Part shown: one piece after another, positions 24,690-31,817 of the stretch
Layout: each line of letters starts with the position of its first letter
How positions within the stretch are numbered: the stretch's first letter is position 1
Assembly (NCBI GenBank): GCA_963733135.1
Contig: CAVTBX010000002.1
Coordinates: 1-34,394, forward strand
Origin: CAVTBX01 sp963733135
GTDB lineage: Bacteria; Actinomycetota; Thermoleophilia; Gaiellales; Gaiellaceae
Direction of reading: 5' to 3'
DNA length: 34,394 nucleotides
Notes under the pieces: model-generated
Databases searched by the model: none
Told to the model about the DNA's origin: nothing
What the model saw: only the letters and a program-made list of their open reading frames with translations
Made by a program: the position numbers and the translations under genes

Positions 24690-25937
24690 TTACGTCTGAT
24701 CCAGGGGCGGGTTCTGAACGTTGTGCTCGGTCGCGTACTCGTCGACGAGCTGATTGATGACGTCCATCCCCTGGTCGTACGCGTAGTTGATCTTCACGAA
24801 CGGCTCCCACTTCTCCGGGAGCGCGTCCTCGGGGAAGATCGCCTCGACCGGGCACTCAGGTTCGCAGGCGCCGCAATTCCGAGTGTAGACGCCGCCGGCG
24901 AGCGTGAACTCGTGCTTGCCGGGCACGATCGCGCAGAACGTGTCCTCCGGCTCGCGCTCCTCCGCCGTGACGCGCATGACGCGCCAGAAGACTTCTCGGG
25001 TGGCCAGATAGAGCCAGCGAATCGGTCGGCTTCGGATGCCGAAGTTCGTTTCGCGGCTCGCCTCCTCACCCGATCCGACGACGACGTAGCCGGCGTATGG
25101 CGCGACGCTCTCCAGCCAAGCCAGCCCCTCATGGTCGGTCGACCGCAGACGCCAGGATCCCGCTTTGCCTTCGTCCCCGTCCGCCGCGAGCCAGCCGTCC
25201 ACGAAACCAGTGATGTACTCGGGATCGGCTGTCTCGGGGAGGTGCCTCTTGAGGTTCGCCGACGAGCGCACAACACCGGTTCCGACGTAACCAGGATGCA
25301 CATCGAGGGACGGAGAGAAGTTCACCTGGTCGAAGAAGTCCTTGAACCTGGCCACCCGTTCGCCGTAGAGCTGGACGTAGTGAAGGTGCTCCTCCGAGCG
25401 GATCTCGAGCTTGTTCCAGCTTCCGTCCCCGAATACGAGGCCGTGCAGCGCGCCGAGCCGGTAGGTCTCGGAGTCGCGCTTCGGAAACGCCCGCGCCGAC
25501 GGTGTGAACTGACCGGGAGCGAGAGCATCCGTACGGTCGCCGTCGGCGAGCGGCCAGCTGTGAGTCGGCGTAGCGCGGACGACGCGGCGGAATCTCGATC
25601 GGTTCCGCGTCGTGAGTCGAGTCCCGCCATAGCGATCACGCTCTTCGAACGCCGGCGCGAGCTCGACCTGCACGAGCGGCCTCCGGCGGAAGCGCTTGAC
25701 GAGAGCGGGCGCGAATCCCGTGTCGGTGAGGACCCGGCAGGCCTGATCCTCGAGCTCCTCGAACGAGCGCAGGCCGTACGACGTCATGAACCTCTCCGAG
25801 GGAGCGAAGCAGTCGATGCATTCCTCCGGGTCGATCACGAGCATGCGGTCGGCCTGGTGAATGCAGTCCACAGGGCAGACGTCGACGCAGGACAGGTCTT
25901 TGATGTCGATGCAGGGCTCGCCGATGATGTAGGTCAT
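24690..25937 (-). CDS. fdxA: 7Fe/8Fe-type ferredoxin (FdxA-like) interrupted by an intein
   Basis: 415-residue precursor. Residues 1-42 (MTYIIGEPCIDIKDLSCVDV...VIDPEECID) and 355-415 (CGACEPECPVEAIF...) together make a 103-residue actinobacterial FdxA-type ferredoxin, an electron carrier with two Fe-S clusters. Cysteines are at 9, 17, 21 and 25 in the N-part, C40, and after splicing C43, C46 and C50. By comparison with the Thermus and Mycobacterium 7Fe ferredoxins, C9, C17 and C50 hold the 3Fe-4S cluster, and C21, C40, C43 and C46 the 4Fe-4S cluster. A 312-residue intein separates C40-I-D from C43, so the 4Fe-4S site should form properly only after splicing. ATG at 25937 has no Shine-Dalgarno; TAAACT lies 10 bp upstream. 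Confidence 0.93.
   Translation of the reverse strand: MTYIIGEPCIDIKDLSCVDVCPVDCIHQADRMLVIDPEECIDCFAPSERFMTSYGLRSFEELEDQACRVLTDTGFAPALVKRFRRRPLVQVELAPAFEERDRYGGTRLTTRNRSRFRRVVRATPTHSWPLADGDRTDALAPGQFTPSARAFPKRDSETYRLGALHGLVFGDGSWNKLEIRSEEHLHYVQLYGERVARFKDFFDQVNFSPSLDVHPGYVGTGVVRSSANLKRHLPETADPEYITGFVDGWLAADGDEGKAGSWRLRSTDHEGLAWLESVAPYAGYVVVGSGEEASRETNFGIRSRPIRWLYLATREVFWRVMRVTAEEREPEDTFCAIVPGKHEFTLAGGVYTRNCGACEPECPVEAIFPEDALPEKWEPFVKINYAYDQGMDVINQLVDEYATEHNVQNPPLDQT
24876..25811 (-). mobile_element. intein with LAGLIDADG homing endonuclease in ferredoxin
   Basis: 312 residues, from Cys1 (CFAPSERFMTSYGLRSFEEL, block A) to Asn312 (VYTRN), followed by the +1 extein Cys. Block B has RATPTHSW with T81 and H84. 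Two LAGLIDADG-type helices are LGALHGLVFGDGSW (119-132) and YITGFVDGWLAADG (199-212), with acidic residues D129 and D205. Block F is TFCAIVPGKHEFTLAGG (291-307) with C293 and H300. The nucleophile pair (Cys1, Asn312, Cys+1) supports class 1 splicing. The penultimate residue is Arg311 instead of the usual His. Removing it joins ECID to CGACEPEC without gap or loss, matching the standard ferredoxin motif. Confidence 0.93.
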
Positions 25938-25980
25938 GGCGCAGCCAAGTTTACGGCTTGGGCCAGAAGCGCTCGATGAC

Positions 25981-26289
25981 CTACGAGCAGAGCTCGTCGA
26001 CGAGCTGAGGAGCGCGCTCGGAGAGCGCCGAACGGGCGACGACGCGGTCGAATCCGGCCGCATGGCCTGCCCGAAGGCCTGCGGTATCCGTGTGGTTCGT
26101 GAACCCAAGGATCGGGATGTCCGGGTAGGCGTCGGCGACTTCCTCGGGCTCGACCCGTGCGATGTCCACGATCACGAGGTCGGGAGCGTCGGCGCTGTCA
26201 GTCGTCACGAGCCTGTGACTCTTCCCGAGCAACGCGTCCAGCTTCCCTCGAAAGAAGAGATCGACCCCCGCCAACAGGATCGTCGCCAC
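25981..26289 (-). CDS. short degenerate response-regulator receiver-like protein
   Basis: 102 residues. The pattern ATILLAGVDLFFRGKLDALL, PDLVIVDIARVEP (possible phospho-acceptor D42), DIPILGFTNHTDTAGLRAGHAAGFDRVVARS resembles a receiver domain with alternating strands and helices. The acidic pair near strand 1 is absent and the conserved lysine near the end is replaced (VVARSAL), so phosphorylation is doubtful. No output domain. GTG at 26289; TAGGCT lies 9 bp upstream. It precedes the ferredoxin gene by 43 bp on the same strand. Confidence 0.65.
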   Translation of the reverse strand: MATILLAGVDLFFRGKLDALLGKSHRLVTTDSADAPDLVIVDIARVEPEEVADAYPDIPILGFTNHTDTAGLRAGHAAGFDRVVARSALSERAPQLVDELCS

Positions 26290-26382
26290 GGCCCGCGGAG
26301 CCTAACATCGCCGGAAGCGGGGGAAAAGCACGATTGTTAGCGTCTTGTGCGTGCCGGTCGGCGCCAAGGTCGGTCGGAGAGG

Positions 26383-26743
26383 GTGAGATCGACGCCAGGC
26401 TCCCCGCAAACCGACCCCGACTACGTCCGCGGTGTCGAGCTTTTGCGGGCGGGCGAGTGGTTCGCAGCCCACGAGGCGTTCGAGGACGCTTGGCGGCGGG
26501 CGGAGGCACCGGAGCGGGACTTTCTGCAGGGCCTCGTGCATGTTGCCGTTGCCTGGTATCAGGCCGGTCGCGGGAAGCGGATCGGCTGTGAGCGCCAGCT
26601 CGAGAAGGCGCTCAGGCGGCTCGGGCCGTACGCGCCCGAACATGCAGGGCTCGATGTCGACCGCGCTCCTGGCTTCGGTCGAGGACGCTCGGGGACGGTT
26701 CCCGAACCTGCCGGAGCCGCGGGTCGCGCCAGCGGCGGGTTAG
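26383..26743 (+). pseudogene. DUF309 family protein, apparently frameshifted
   Basis: The first frame from GTG at 26383 gives DUF309: YVRGVELLRAGEWFAAHEAFEDAWRRAEAPERDFLQGLVHVAVAWYQAGRGK...LGPYAPEHAGLDV. After LDV (about 26660) that frame becomes Arg/Gly/Pro-rich and runs on to about 26883 antisense to ccdA. The adjacent frame instead continues TALLASVEDARGRFPNLPEPRVAPAAG and stops at 26743, as expected for the family. One extra base near 26656-26664 would explain this. It may be a sequencing or assembly error, or a real mutation. GGAGAGG directly abuts the GTG; an in-frame GTG at 26347 is an alternative start. Function of DUF309 is not established. Confidence 0.7.
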
Positions 26744-27429
26744 AGGCCCAGGAAATCCAGGAGCCGGTTCACCTGGACGTTCAGCCACCAGTCACGCCCG
26801 AAGAAGAGCAGCAGGCCGAAGAAGACGAGGAAGGCGCCGCCGATCGCCTGAAGGAGCCTGTAGCGATCTCTCAGCCACCGTGACGCAGAGGTAACCCAGC
26901 CGAAGCCCGCGCCGACGGCCAGGAAGGGCAACGCGAGTCCGAGCGAGTACACGAAGAGGAGGAGCGAGCCTTGGGCGACAGTCGCGTCGTCGCCCGCCAG
27001 CGTGAGCGCGGCTGCGAGGAACGGCCCCACGCACGGGGCGGCGCAGAGCGCGAAGGCGCCGCCGAGTAGGACGCGCGAGCCGCTTCGCCGCGCTCCCTCG
27101 ACGAGCTCCGGGTTGGCGAGCCGCTCGAGCCACGGGAACGGCAGCAGGCCGAGAAAGGCCAGGCCGAAGATCACGAGCACGATGCCGGCGGCCTGCTTGG
27201 CGGTCTGCGAGTCGATCCCGCCGAGAGCCGCAGCGGCTGCGCCGAACGCGACGAAGACGACGCTAAAGCCGACGAGGAACGGCAGGGCCGCTGTGACGAC
27301 GCGCCGGCCGCTCGCGCCAGGCTGCGTCCCCGAGACCACCGAGAGATACCCAGGAACGAGGGGCAGCACGCAGGGCGTCACGAACGAGACGAGCCCGGCG
27401 AGGAAGACGGGCAGGATCTTGGCCTCCAC
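26740..27429 (-). CDS. ccdA: CcdA/DsbD-type thiol-disulphide transmembrane protein
   Basis: 229 residues with about six membrane helices. It passes reducing equivalents from cytoplasmic thioredoxin to extracytoplasmic thiol proteins. The conserved cysteines are in FVTPCVLPLVPGYLS (helix 1) and LCAAPCVGPFLAAALTLA (helix 4), each with the Pro-Cys and Cys-x-x-Pro environment of CcdA. GTG at 27427-27429 follows AGAGGG. It lies 12 bp after the ccmH stop and completes a tlpA-ccmH-ccdA operon. The 3' end touches the DUF309 gene on the other strand. Confidence 0.92.
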   Translation of the reverse strand: MEAKILPVFLAGLVSFVTPCVLPLVPGYLSVVSGTQPGASGRRVVTAALPFLVGFSVVFVAFGAAAAALGGIDSQTAKQAAGIVLVIFGLAFLGLLPFPWLERLANPELVEGARRSGSRVLLGGAFALCAAPCVGPFLAAALTLAGDDATVAQGSLLLFVYSLGLALPFLAVGAGFGWVTSASRWLRDRYRLLQAIGGAFLVFFGLLLFFGRDWWLNVQVNRLLDFLGL

Positions 27430-27441
27430 GGATCCCTCTGC

Positions 27442-27918
27442 TCAAGCGTCGAAGCGGGCGAGCTCCTCGTCGAGGCGCCGCTCGATGTCTCGGTCGAGCG
27501 TGCTCACGCGACCGTTCACGTCTGGATCGGCAGGCTCAGCTTCGGAGGCTCGGCCCGCGAGCCACCTTCGGGCCGCCAGTGCCAGCGCGACGGCAGCCGC
27601 CAGGCCGCCGGCCAGAGGCAGGATCCAAGCGAGCAGGTTGAAGCCCTCGCGCGGCGGCGCTGCCAGAACCTCCTCGCCGAATTGCGCGACGAGCCCGGCC
27701 TTGATCTCGGATTTTGTCTCGCCCGCGTCGATGCCGCGCTGGATCTCTCGCCGTATCTGGTTCGCCGCCGGCGAGTTGGAGAGCTCGAGGGTCGTCTTGC
27801 AGATCGGGCACATGACCTCGCCCTCCAGCTCGACCAGCGTCGGGCGCTCCTCGCTCGCGAGCGCGAGGCCGGGGGCGACGAGCGCGAGCCCGACCAGGAT
27901 GAAGACGAGCCGCTTCAC
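27442..27918 (-). CDS. ccmH: CcmH/NrfF-type cytochrome c maturation protein
   Basis: 158 residues. A cleavable or anchoring signal (MKRLVFILVGLALVAPGLALA) is followed by the CcmH domain with the redox pair in VMCPICKTTLELSNSPAANQIRREI and FGEEVLAAPPREGFNLLAWILP. A membrane helix (about 93-115) and an acidic tail follow. The family reduces or holds apocytochrome c thiols for haem attachment. GTG at 27916-27918 overlaps the tlpA stop (GTGA). Confidence 0.9.
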   Translation of the reverse strand: MKRLVFILVGLALVAPGLALASEERPTLVELEGEVMCPICKTTLELSNSPAANQIRREIQRGIDAGETKSEIKAGLVAQFGEEVLAAPPREGFNLLAWILPLAGGLAAAVALALAARRWLAGRASEAEPADPDVNGRVSTLDRDIERRLDEELARFDA

Positions 27919-28472
27919 GAGGATGCGAGCGCCTCGTCGATGTTCCTCCGCAGCCGCTCCTCAGTCACGGGGCCTTGGATCCGCTCCCCGACGAGCCGTC
28001 CGTCGGGGCTCACGAACCAGGTCTCCGGGAAGGCCGCGACGCCGTAGCGCCCCACCGTTCTGCCAGGCCCGTCGTAGGCGAGCGGGTAACTGAGCCCGAA
28101 CCGCTCGGCGAAGCGCCGACCTTCGCCGACCGCGTCCATCGCGTCGATGCCGACGAAGACGACCTCGCGGCCGCGGTACTCCTGCCAGACGCTCTCGAGC
28201 GCCTCGGATTCCTCCTCGCACGGCTTGCACCACGAGGCCCAGAAGTTGAGGACGACCGCCTTGCCGCGGAGCGACGCGAGCGAGATCGACCCTTCACCGT
28301 CGAGCCGCTCGAGGGTGAAGGCCGGAGCCGCCGGCCGCTCGCCGTCCGCAACCGAGGCGCCGAGGCCTGCGGTCTGTTCCTCCGTGACCAGGCGCCAGGC
28401 GAACAGGCCGAGGAGGAGCGCGACGAGACCGATCGACGCCGCCTGGAGGACGAGTTTGCCGCGGCGTGCCAT
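27915..28472 (-). CDS. TlpA/CcmG-like membrane-anchored thioredoxin
   Basis: 185 residues. An N-terminal membrane anchor (about 8-27) is followed by a thioredoxin fold with active site FWASWCKPCEEES (WCKPC) and the cis-Pro segment GVAAFPETWFVSPDG, plus the insert typical of TlpA/ResA/CcmG. It reduces extracytoplasmic disulphides, probably of apocytochrome c. ATG at 28472 is used because the frame upstream is Arg/Ser-rich and crosses the TACACT box at 28485-28490, 12 bp before the ATG. First gene of the tlpA-ccmH-ccdA operon. Confidence 0.9.
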   Translation of the reverse strand: MARRGKLVLQAASIGLVALLLGLFAWRLVTEEQTAGLGASVADGERPAAPAFTLERLDGEGSISLASLRGKAVVLNFWASWCKPCEEESEALESVWQEYRGREVVFVGIDAMDAVGEGRRFAERFGLSYPLAYDGPGRTVGRYGVAAFPETWFVSPDGRLVGERIQGPVTEERLRRNIDEALASS

Positions 28473-28515
28473 GGGCCGCGCCTCAGTGTATCGGCGCGCC
28501 TCTGTTACGAAGACG

Positions 28516-29493
28516 CTACGCGCCGACGATGAAGACCGGCGTGCCGACGCGGACGTGGTTGAAGAGCCACTCTGCGTCCGGAATCCGCATGCGGATGCAC
28601 CCGTGGGAGGCCGAGTAGCCGATCGAGGCGGCATCGGGAGTGCCGTGGATCCCCACGGAGCCTACGGAGAGGCCCATCCAGCGCGTCCCGAGGGGATTCC
28701 CGGGCCCGGGCGGGATCGGCTCGGCGCCGGACGCCCAGTCGGAGTCCGGTGGATTCCACCAGGGATTCCGTTCCATCGTCACGATCGAGAAGCGGCCGAG
28801 CGGGGTCGGGTACTGCGGCAACCCCGTGGCGACTCCGAAGCTCGCCCGGAAGCGCGTTCGGCGGTAGAGGTAGAGGTGCTTTGACCCTCGCCGGATGACG
28901 ACGATCGGCCCGTAGCTCCCGCGGGTTACCGACGGCTTGACCGGCTCCTCGGCGATTCTGACGGGGCCTCGCTCGTGTGTCCTCAAGGCCCGCCGAAGCG
29001 CGATCCGGAGCGGCCGCTGCCGGATCCGCTGGCCGCTCTTCGCCTTCGTGATGAACGGCTTGAGGTTACGGAGCCTGACCTGGGCGTTGCGCGGAGCTCG
29101 GTCGAAGCGGCGTCCGAGCCTCGCGACGTATCGGTGCAACACGCGTGGCTTGACGGTCACGGCGAGCCGAAGCTCGGTGCCGGGCGCGACCGTGAGCGCG
29201 CGGTCGACGGCACGGCGCACGTCCGGCCGCGAGCGGAGGTCGTCCAGTGGAAAGGCACGGAGCCGCCGCTCGGCGAACCTGAGAGGGATCGGGCGCGCGA
29301 ACCACGCCTGCACTGCTCCGATCGCGTCCCAGCGCGTCAGTCCTCCGACGTCGAGCCCGGCGATCGTGACGCCCTCCGCGACGAGAGGGGGCGGAGGCGG
29401 AGGCGTCGGAACTGGCACGTCGTCGGCGCTCGCAGGAGCAGCGACCGCGAAGGCGGCCAGCGCCACGAAGAGCATCGTCCCGGGGAGGCGCAT
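28516..29493 (-). CDS. L,D-transpeptidase (YkuD) with signal peptide
   Basis: 325 residues. Signal peptide MRLPGTMLFVALAAFAVAAPASA, a Pro-rich linker, then a basic peptidoglycan-binding-like region (about 40-190). The YkuD domain at the C-terminus has HGTPDAASIGYSASHGCIRM with the catalytic His and Cys, and PTPLGRFSI and NPLGTRWMGL upstream. It cross-links or anchors to peptidoglycan outside the membrane. ATG at 29493 is chosen over an in-frame start 36 bp upstream because the signal peptide begins there and TACGAT lies exactly 7 bp before it. Confidence 0.9.
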   Translation of the reverse strand: MRLPGTMLFVALAAFAVAAPASADDVPVPTPPPPPPLVAEGVTIAGLDVGGLTRWDAIGAVQAWFARPIPLRFAERRLRAFPLDDLRSRPDVRRAVDRALTVAPGTELRLAVTVKPRVLHRYVARLGRRFDRAPRNAQVRLRNLKPFITKAKSGQRIRQRPLRIALRRALRTHERGPVRIAEEPVKPSVTRGSYGPIVVIRRGSKHLYLYRRTRFRASFGVATGLPQYPTPLGRFSIVTMERNPWWNPPDSDWASGAEPIPPGPGNPLGTRWMGLSVGSVGIHGTPDAASIGYSASHGCIRMRIPDAEWLFNHVRVGTPVFIVGA

Positions 29494-29500
29494 CGCCGAA

Positions 29501-29506
29501 ATCGTA
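29501..29506 (-). promoter_or_regulatory. -10 element TACGAT (leaderless start)
   Basis: On the minus strand TACGAT is followed by 7 nt and the ATG at 29493, with no Shine-Dalgarno. It lies in the 41-bp gap after the GDPD gene, so the transpeptidase probably has its own promoter. Confidence 0.45.
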
Positions 29507-29534
29507 CGCGCGCCCCGCGGCGGCGGCAACGATT

Positions 29535-30245
29535 TCAGGCCCGGAGGAGCGCGGGCTCGTCCGTGACGACTCCGTCAACGCCGAGTGCGAGCACGCGGTC
29601 GAGCACGTCCCGCTCGTTGACCGTCCATGCAAACACGGCGATGCCGCGGCCCTGGCACCGGCAGACGGTCTCCTCGGACACGACGAGGTGATGGAGCGAA
29701 AGCACGTCCGCTCGCGCCGCGCGCGCCTTCCGCACCGCTCTGAACGGCAAGGCCAGGCGCATCGCCGCGAGCGCCCCGCGGAGCACCGCCTCGGGCAGCA
29801 GGCGCCGGTCGGCCACCCCCGCGCGGTCGAACGGGTAGCCGAGTGCGGTCGCGATCGTGGGCTCGAGGCCTCGAACCGCGCGCACGACCGAGGCGGAGGT
29901 CGACGAGACGAGCGCCCTGCCCTCGAGCGTGTGCCTCCGCAGCTCCCCGACTACACCGGCCTCCACACCGGATGGCTTCACATCGAGGTGGATTCCGACC
30001 TCCGGCCCCGCCCGTACGGCGAAGAGATCGAGCGCCTCCTCGAGGCGCGGAGACTCCGGCCCTGCTTCGTCGACAGAGTGCGCCACGATGAGCTCCCCGG
30101 CCCGCTCGACGACGTCGATCTCCACCATGTCGACGCCGAGGCCGAGCGCCGCCTCGATGCCGGCCAGCGAGTTCTCAGGCGCCTTGCCCGGGAGGCCCCG
30201 GTGCGCGATGACCAACACTCGGCCGCCTTCGGCCCGAAGCCTCAC
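29535..30245 (-). CDS. glycerophosphodiester phosphodiesterase
   Basis: 236 residues, GDPD TIM barrel that hydrolyses glycerophosphodiesters to glycerol-3-phosphate and an alcohol. Catalytic and metal residues are in IAHRGLPGKAPENSLAGI (His, Arg, Glu) and VDMVEIDVV, with the second His in LIVAHSVDE, the Lys in HLDVKPSG, and AWTVNE near the end. The protein lacks a signal peptide, so it is cytoplasmic. The GTG at 30243-30245 overlaps the stop of the upstream gene (GTGA), giving translational coupling. Confidence 0.92.
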   Translation of the reverse strand: MRLRAEGGRVLVIAHRGLPGKAPENSLAGIEAALGLGVDMVEIDVVERAGELIVAHSVDEAGPESPRLEEALDLFAVRAGPEVGIHLDVKPSGVEAGVVGELRRHTLEGRALVSSTSASVVRAVRGLEPTIATALGYPFDRAGVADRRLLPEAVLRGALAAMRLALPFRAVRKARAARADVLSLHHLVVSEETVCRCQGRGIAVFAWTVNERDVLDRVLALGVDGVVTDEPALLRA

Positions 30246-31813
30246 TCCGGTGCCGTCGGCAGGTAGTCCTCATCGAGAGACGAGCCGCCTTCCGCGATGA
30301 AGTCGACGATCATCGCGTCGGTCAGCCACTCGACCGGCGCCCGGTCGTCGGTGAGCGGCTCCTCGACGGGCTCGACCGGCTCGAGGCCGTCCCGAAAGAG
30401 CGGGACGAGGGGCGCGACACGCTCGTCCACGGAGCCCACGCGCTCGAGCAGCTCGTCCTCGTCGACCGGCCGGTCGAATCCCAGCATGAGCTCGTTGAAC
30501 TGGAGCGGCTTCCACACCCACGCTTGCGGGAAGGCAGCCCGGATCGTGCTGCCGATCGCCCTCGAGAGCCGGTCGTCGCCCGGAACGCGCGCCACGTTCA
30601 GGGCGAGCACGCCGCCGGGCTTCAGGCGATCGCGTGCGAGCGTGAAGAACTCCTCGGTCGCGAGGTAGAAGGGGATGTAGGGCTGGCGGTAGGCGTCGAC
30701 GACGATGACGTCGTAGCGGCGGTCGGTCTCCTGGAGGAAGGGCCGCCCGTCCTGGGTGACGACGTTCAGGTTCGGGTTCTCGTCGAGACCGAGGTAGCGA
30801 CGCCCAGCATCGGTTACGACCGGGTCGATCTCGACGCCGTCGATCCGAACCTCCGGGTAGAACGTGCCGAAGGCGCGCGCGATCGTGCCGCCGGCGTTCC
30901 CGATCACGGCCATGTCCCGAACGGGCCGGTCGAGGAGCGGCGGAACGAGGAGAAACATGTCCCACTCGCCTCCGGTCAGGACCGAGTTCGGCTCCCAAAG
31001 CGAGTGGACGGCAACACCCTCGTTCAGCTTGAGCGTTCGGGAGCCGTCCGAGCGCTCGAGCACCTGGACGTACTGATACGTCGACTCGGCCTCGAAGAGG
31101 AGTCCAGGCGTCGCCTTCACCGTGCCGGCCGGGACGGCGAGCAGGGCAGCGACGGCGACCGTCGCAACCTGCCAGCGGGTTCCGAGGAGAAGCGCTCCGG
31201 CGAAGGCGAGCAGGGCGGCCGCACCGAGCATCGTCCGCTGCGTCCCGATGAGCGGAATCGTCACGATCGCCGAGACGAACGTGCCGAGGATGCTGCCGAC
31301 CGTGGAAAGGGCGTAGAGACGGCCCGCGACGCTGCCGGCCTCCCGCACGTCCACGATCGCGAGCCGGATCGCGAACGGCGAGACCATCCCGAGCAGCGTG
31401 ACCGGGATCGCAAAGAGCGCGAGGGCGGCGAAGAAGGAGCCGACCACGGCGCCCACGGCCGCGGCGTCGAGCCCCTCGACGGCGAGGTCGAGGATCGGAC
31501 GGGCGATGAAGGGCGTGACGACGATCGCGAGCGCGGCGACCAGCACGATGCGCCCGAGGAGCGCCGGATCGGGGCGCCGGTCGGCCACCTTCCCCCCCAG
31601 CCAGTACCCCACGGAGAGGTAGACGAGGATCAGCCCGATGATGTTCGCCCAGACGATCGTCGAGCTTCCGAAGTAGGGCGCGAGGAGGCGGGAAGCGGCG
31701 ATCTCGGTCGCGAGCGTCCCGGCCCCGCCCATGAAGACCACGAGCCCGAGGCGAGCGCGGCTGACCGCGACGGCGTCTGGCACCGCGGCGGCACTTCCCG
31801 TCTGCGTAGCCAC
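30242..31813 (-). CDS. membrane-fused spermidine synthase-like protein
   Basis: 523 residues. The N-terminal half (about 15-230) has seven or so membrane helices, with SRLLAPYFGSSTIVWANIIG and YLSVGYWLGGKVADR typical of the transporter-like part of fused SpeE proteins. The C-terminal half is a spermidine synthase fold: AdoMet site MAVIGNAGGTIARAF, VEIDPVV, and VIVVDAYRQPYIPFYLATEEFF with the catalytic-type Asp. The aminopropyl acceptor is not determined and true polyamine synthesis is unproven. GTG at 31813 is 4 bp after the phosphatase stop; the longer open frame upstream overlaps that gene and is rejected. Confidence 0.85.
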   Translation of the reverse strand: MATQTGSAAAVPDAVAVSRARLGLVVFMGGAGTLATEIAASRLLAPYFGSSTIVWANIIGLILVYLSVGYWLGGKVADRRPDPALLGRIVLVAALAIVVTPFIARPILDLAVEGLDAAAVGAVVGSFFAALALFAIPVTLLGMVSPFAIRLAIVDVREAGSVAGRLYALSTVGSILGTFVSAIVTIPLIGTQRTMLGAAALLAFAGALLLGTRWQVATVAVAALLAVPAGTVKATPGLLFEAESTYQYVQVLERSDGSRTLKLNEGVAVHSLWEPNSVLTGGEWDMFLLVPPLLDRPVRDMAVIGNAGGTIARAFGTFYPEVRIDGVEIDPVVTDAGRRYLGLDENPNLNVVTQDGRPFLQETDRRYDVIVVDAYRQPYIPFYLATEEFFTLARDRLKPGGVLALNVARVPGDDRLSRAIGSTIRAAFPQAWVWKPLQFNELMLGFDRPVDEDELLERVGSVDERVAPLVPLFRDGLEPVEPVEEPLTDDRAPVEWLTDAMIVDFIAEGGSSLDEDYLPTAPE

Positions 31814-31817
31814 GTAC

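Noticed and set aside
26705..26740. Possible degenerate copy of the palindromic element near the DUF309 end (GCCGC ... GCGGC)
   Set aside because: Lacks the conserved GAATYGCGC core and the loop; similarity may be chance in GC-rich DNA.
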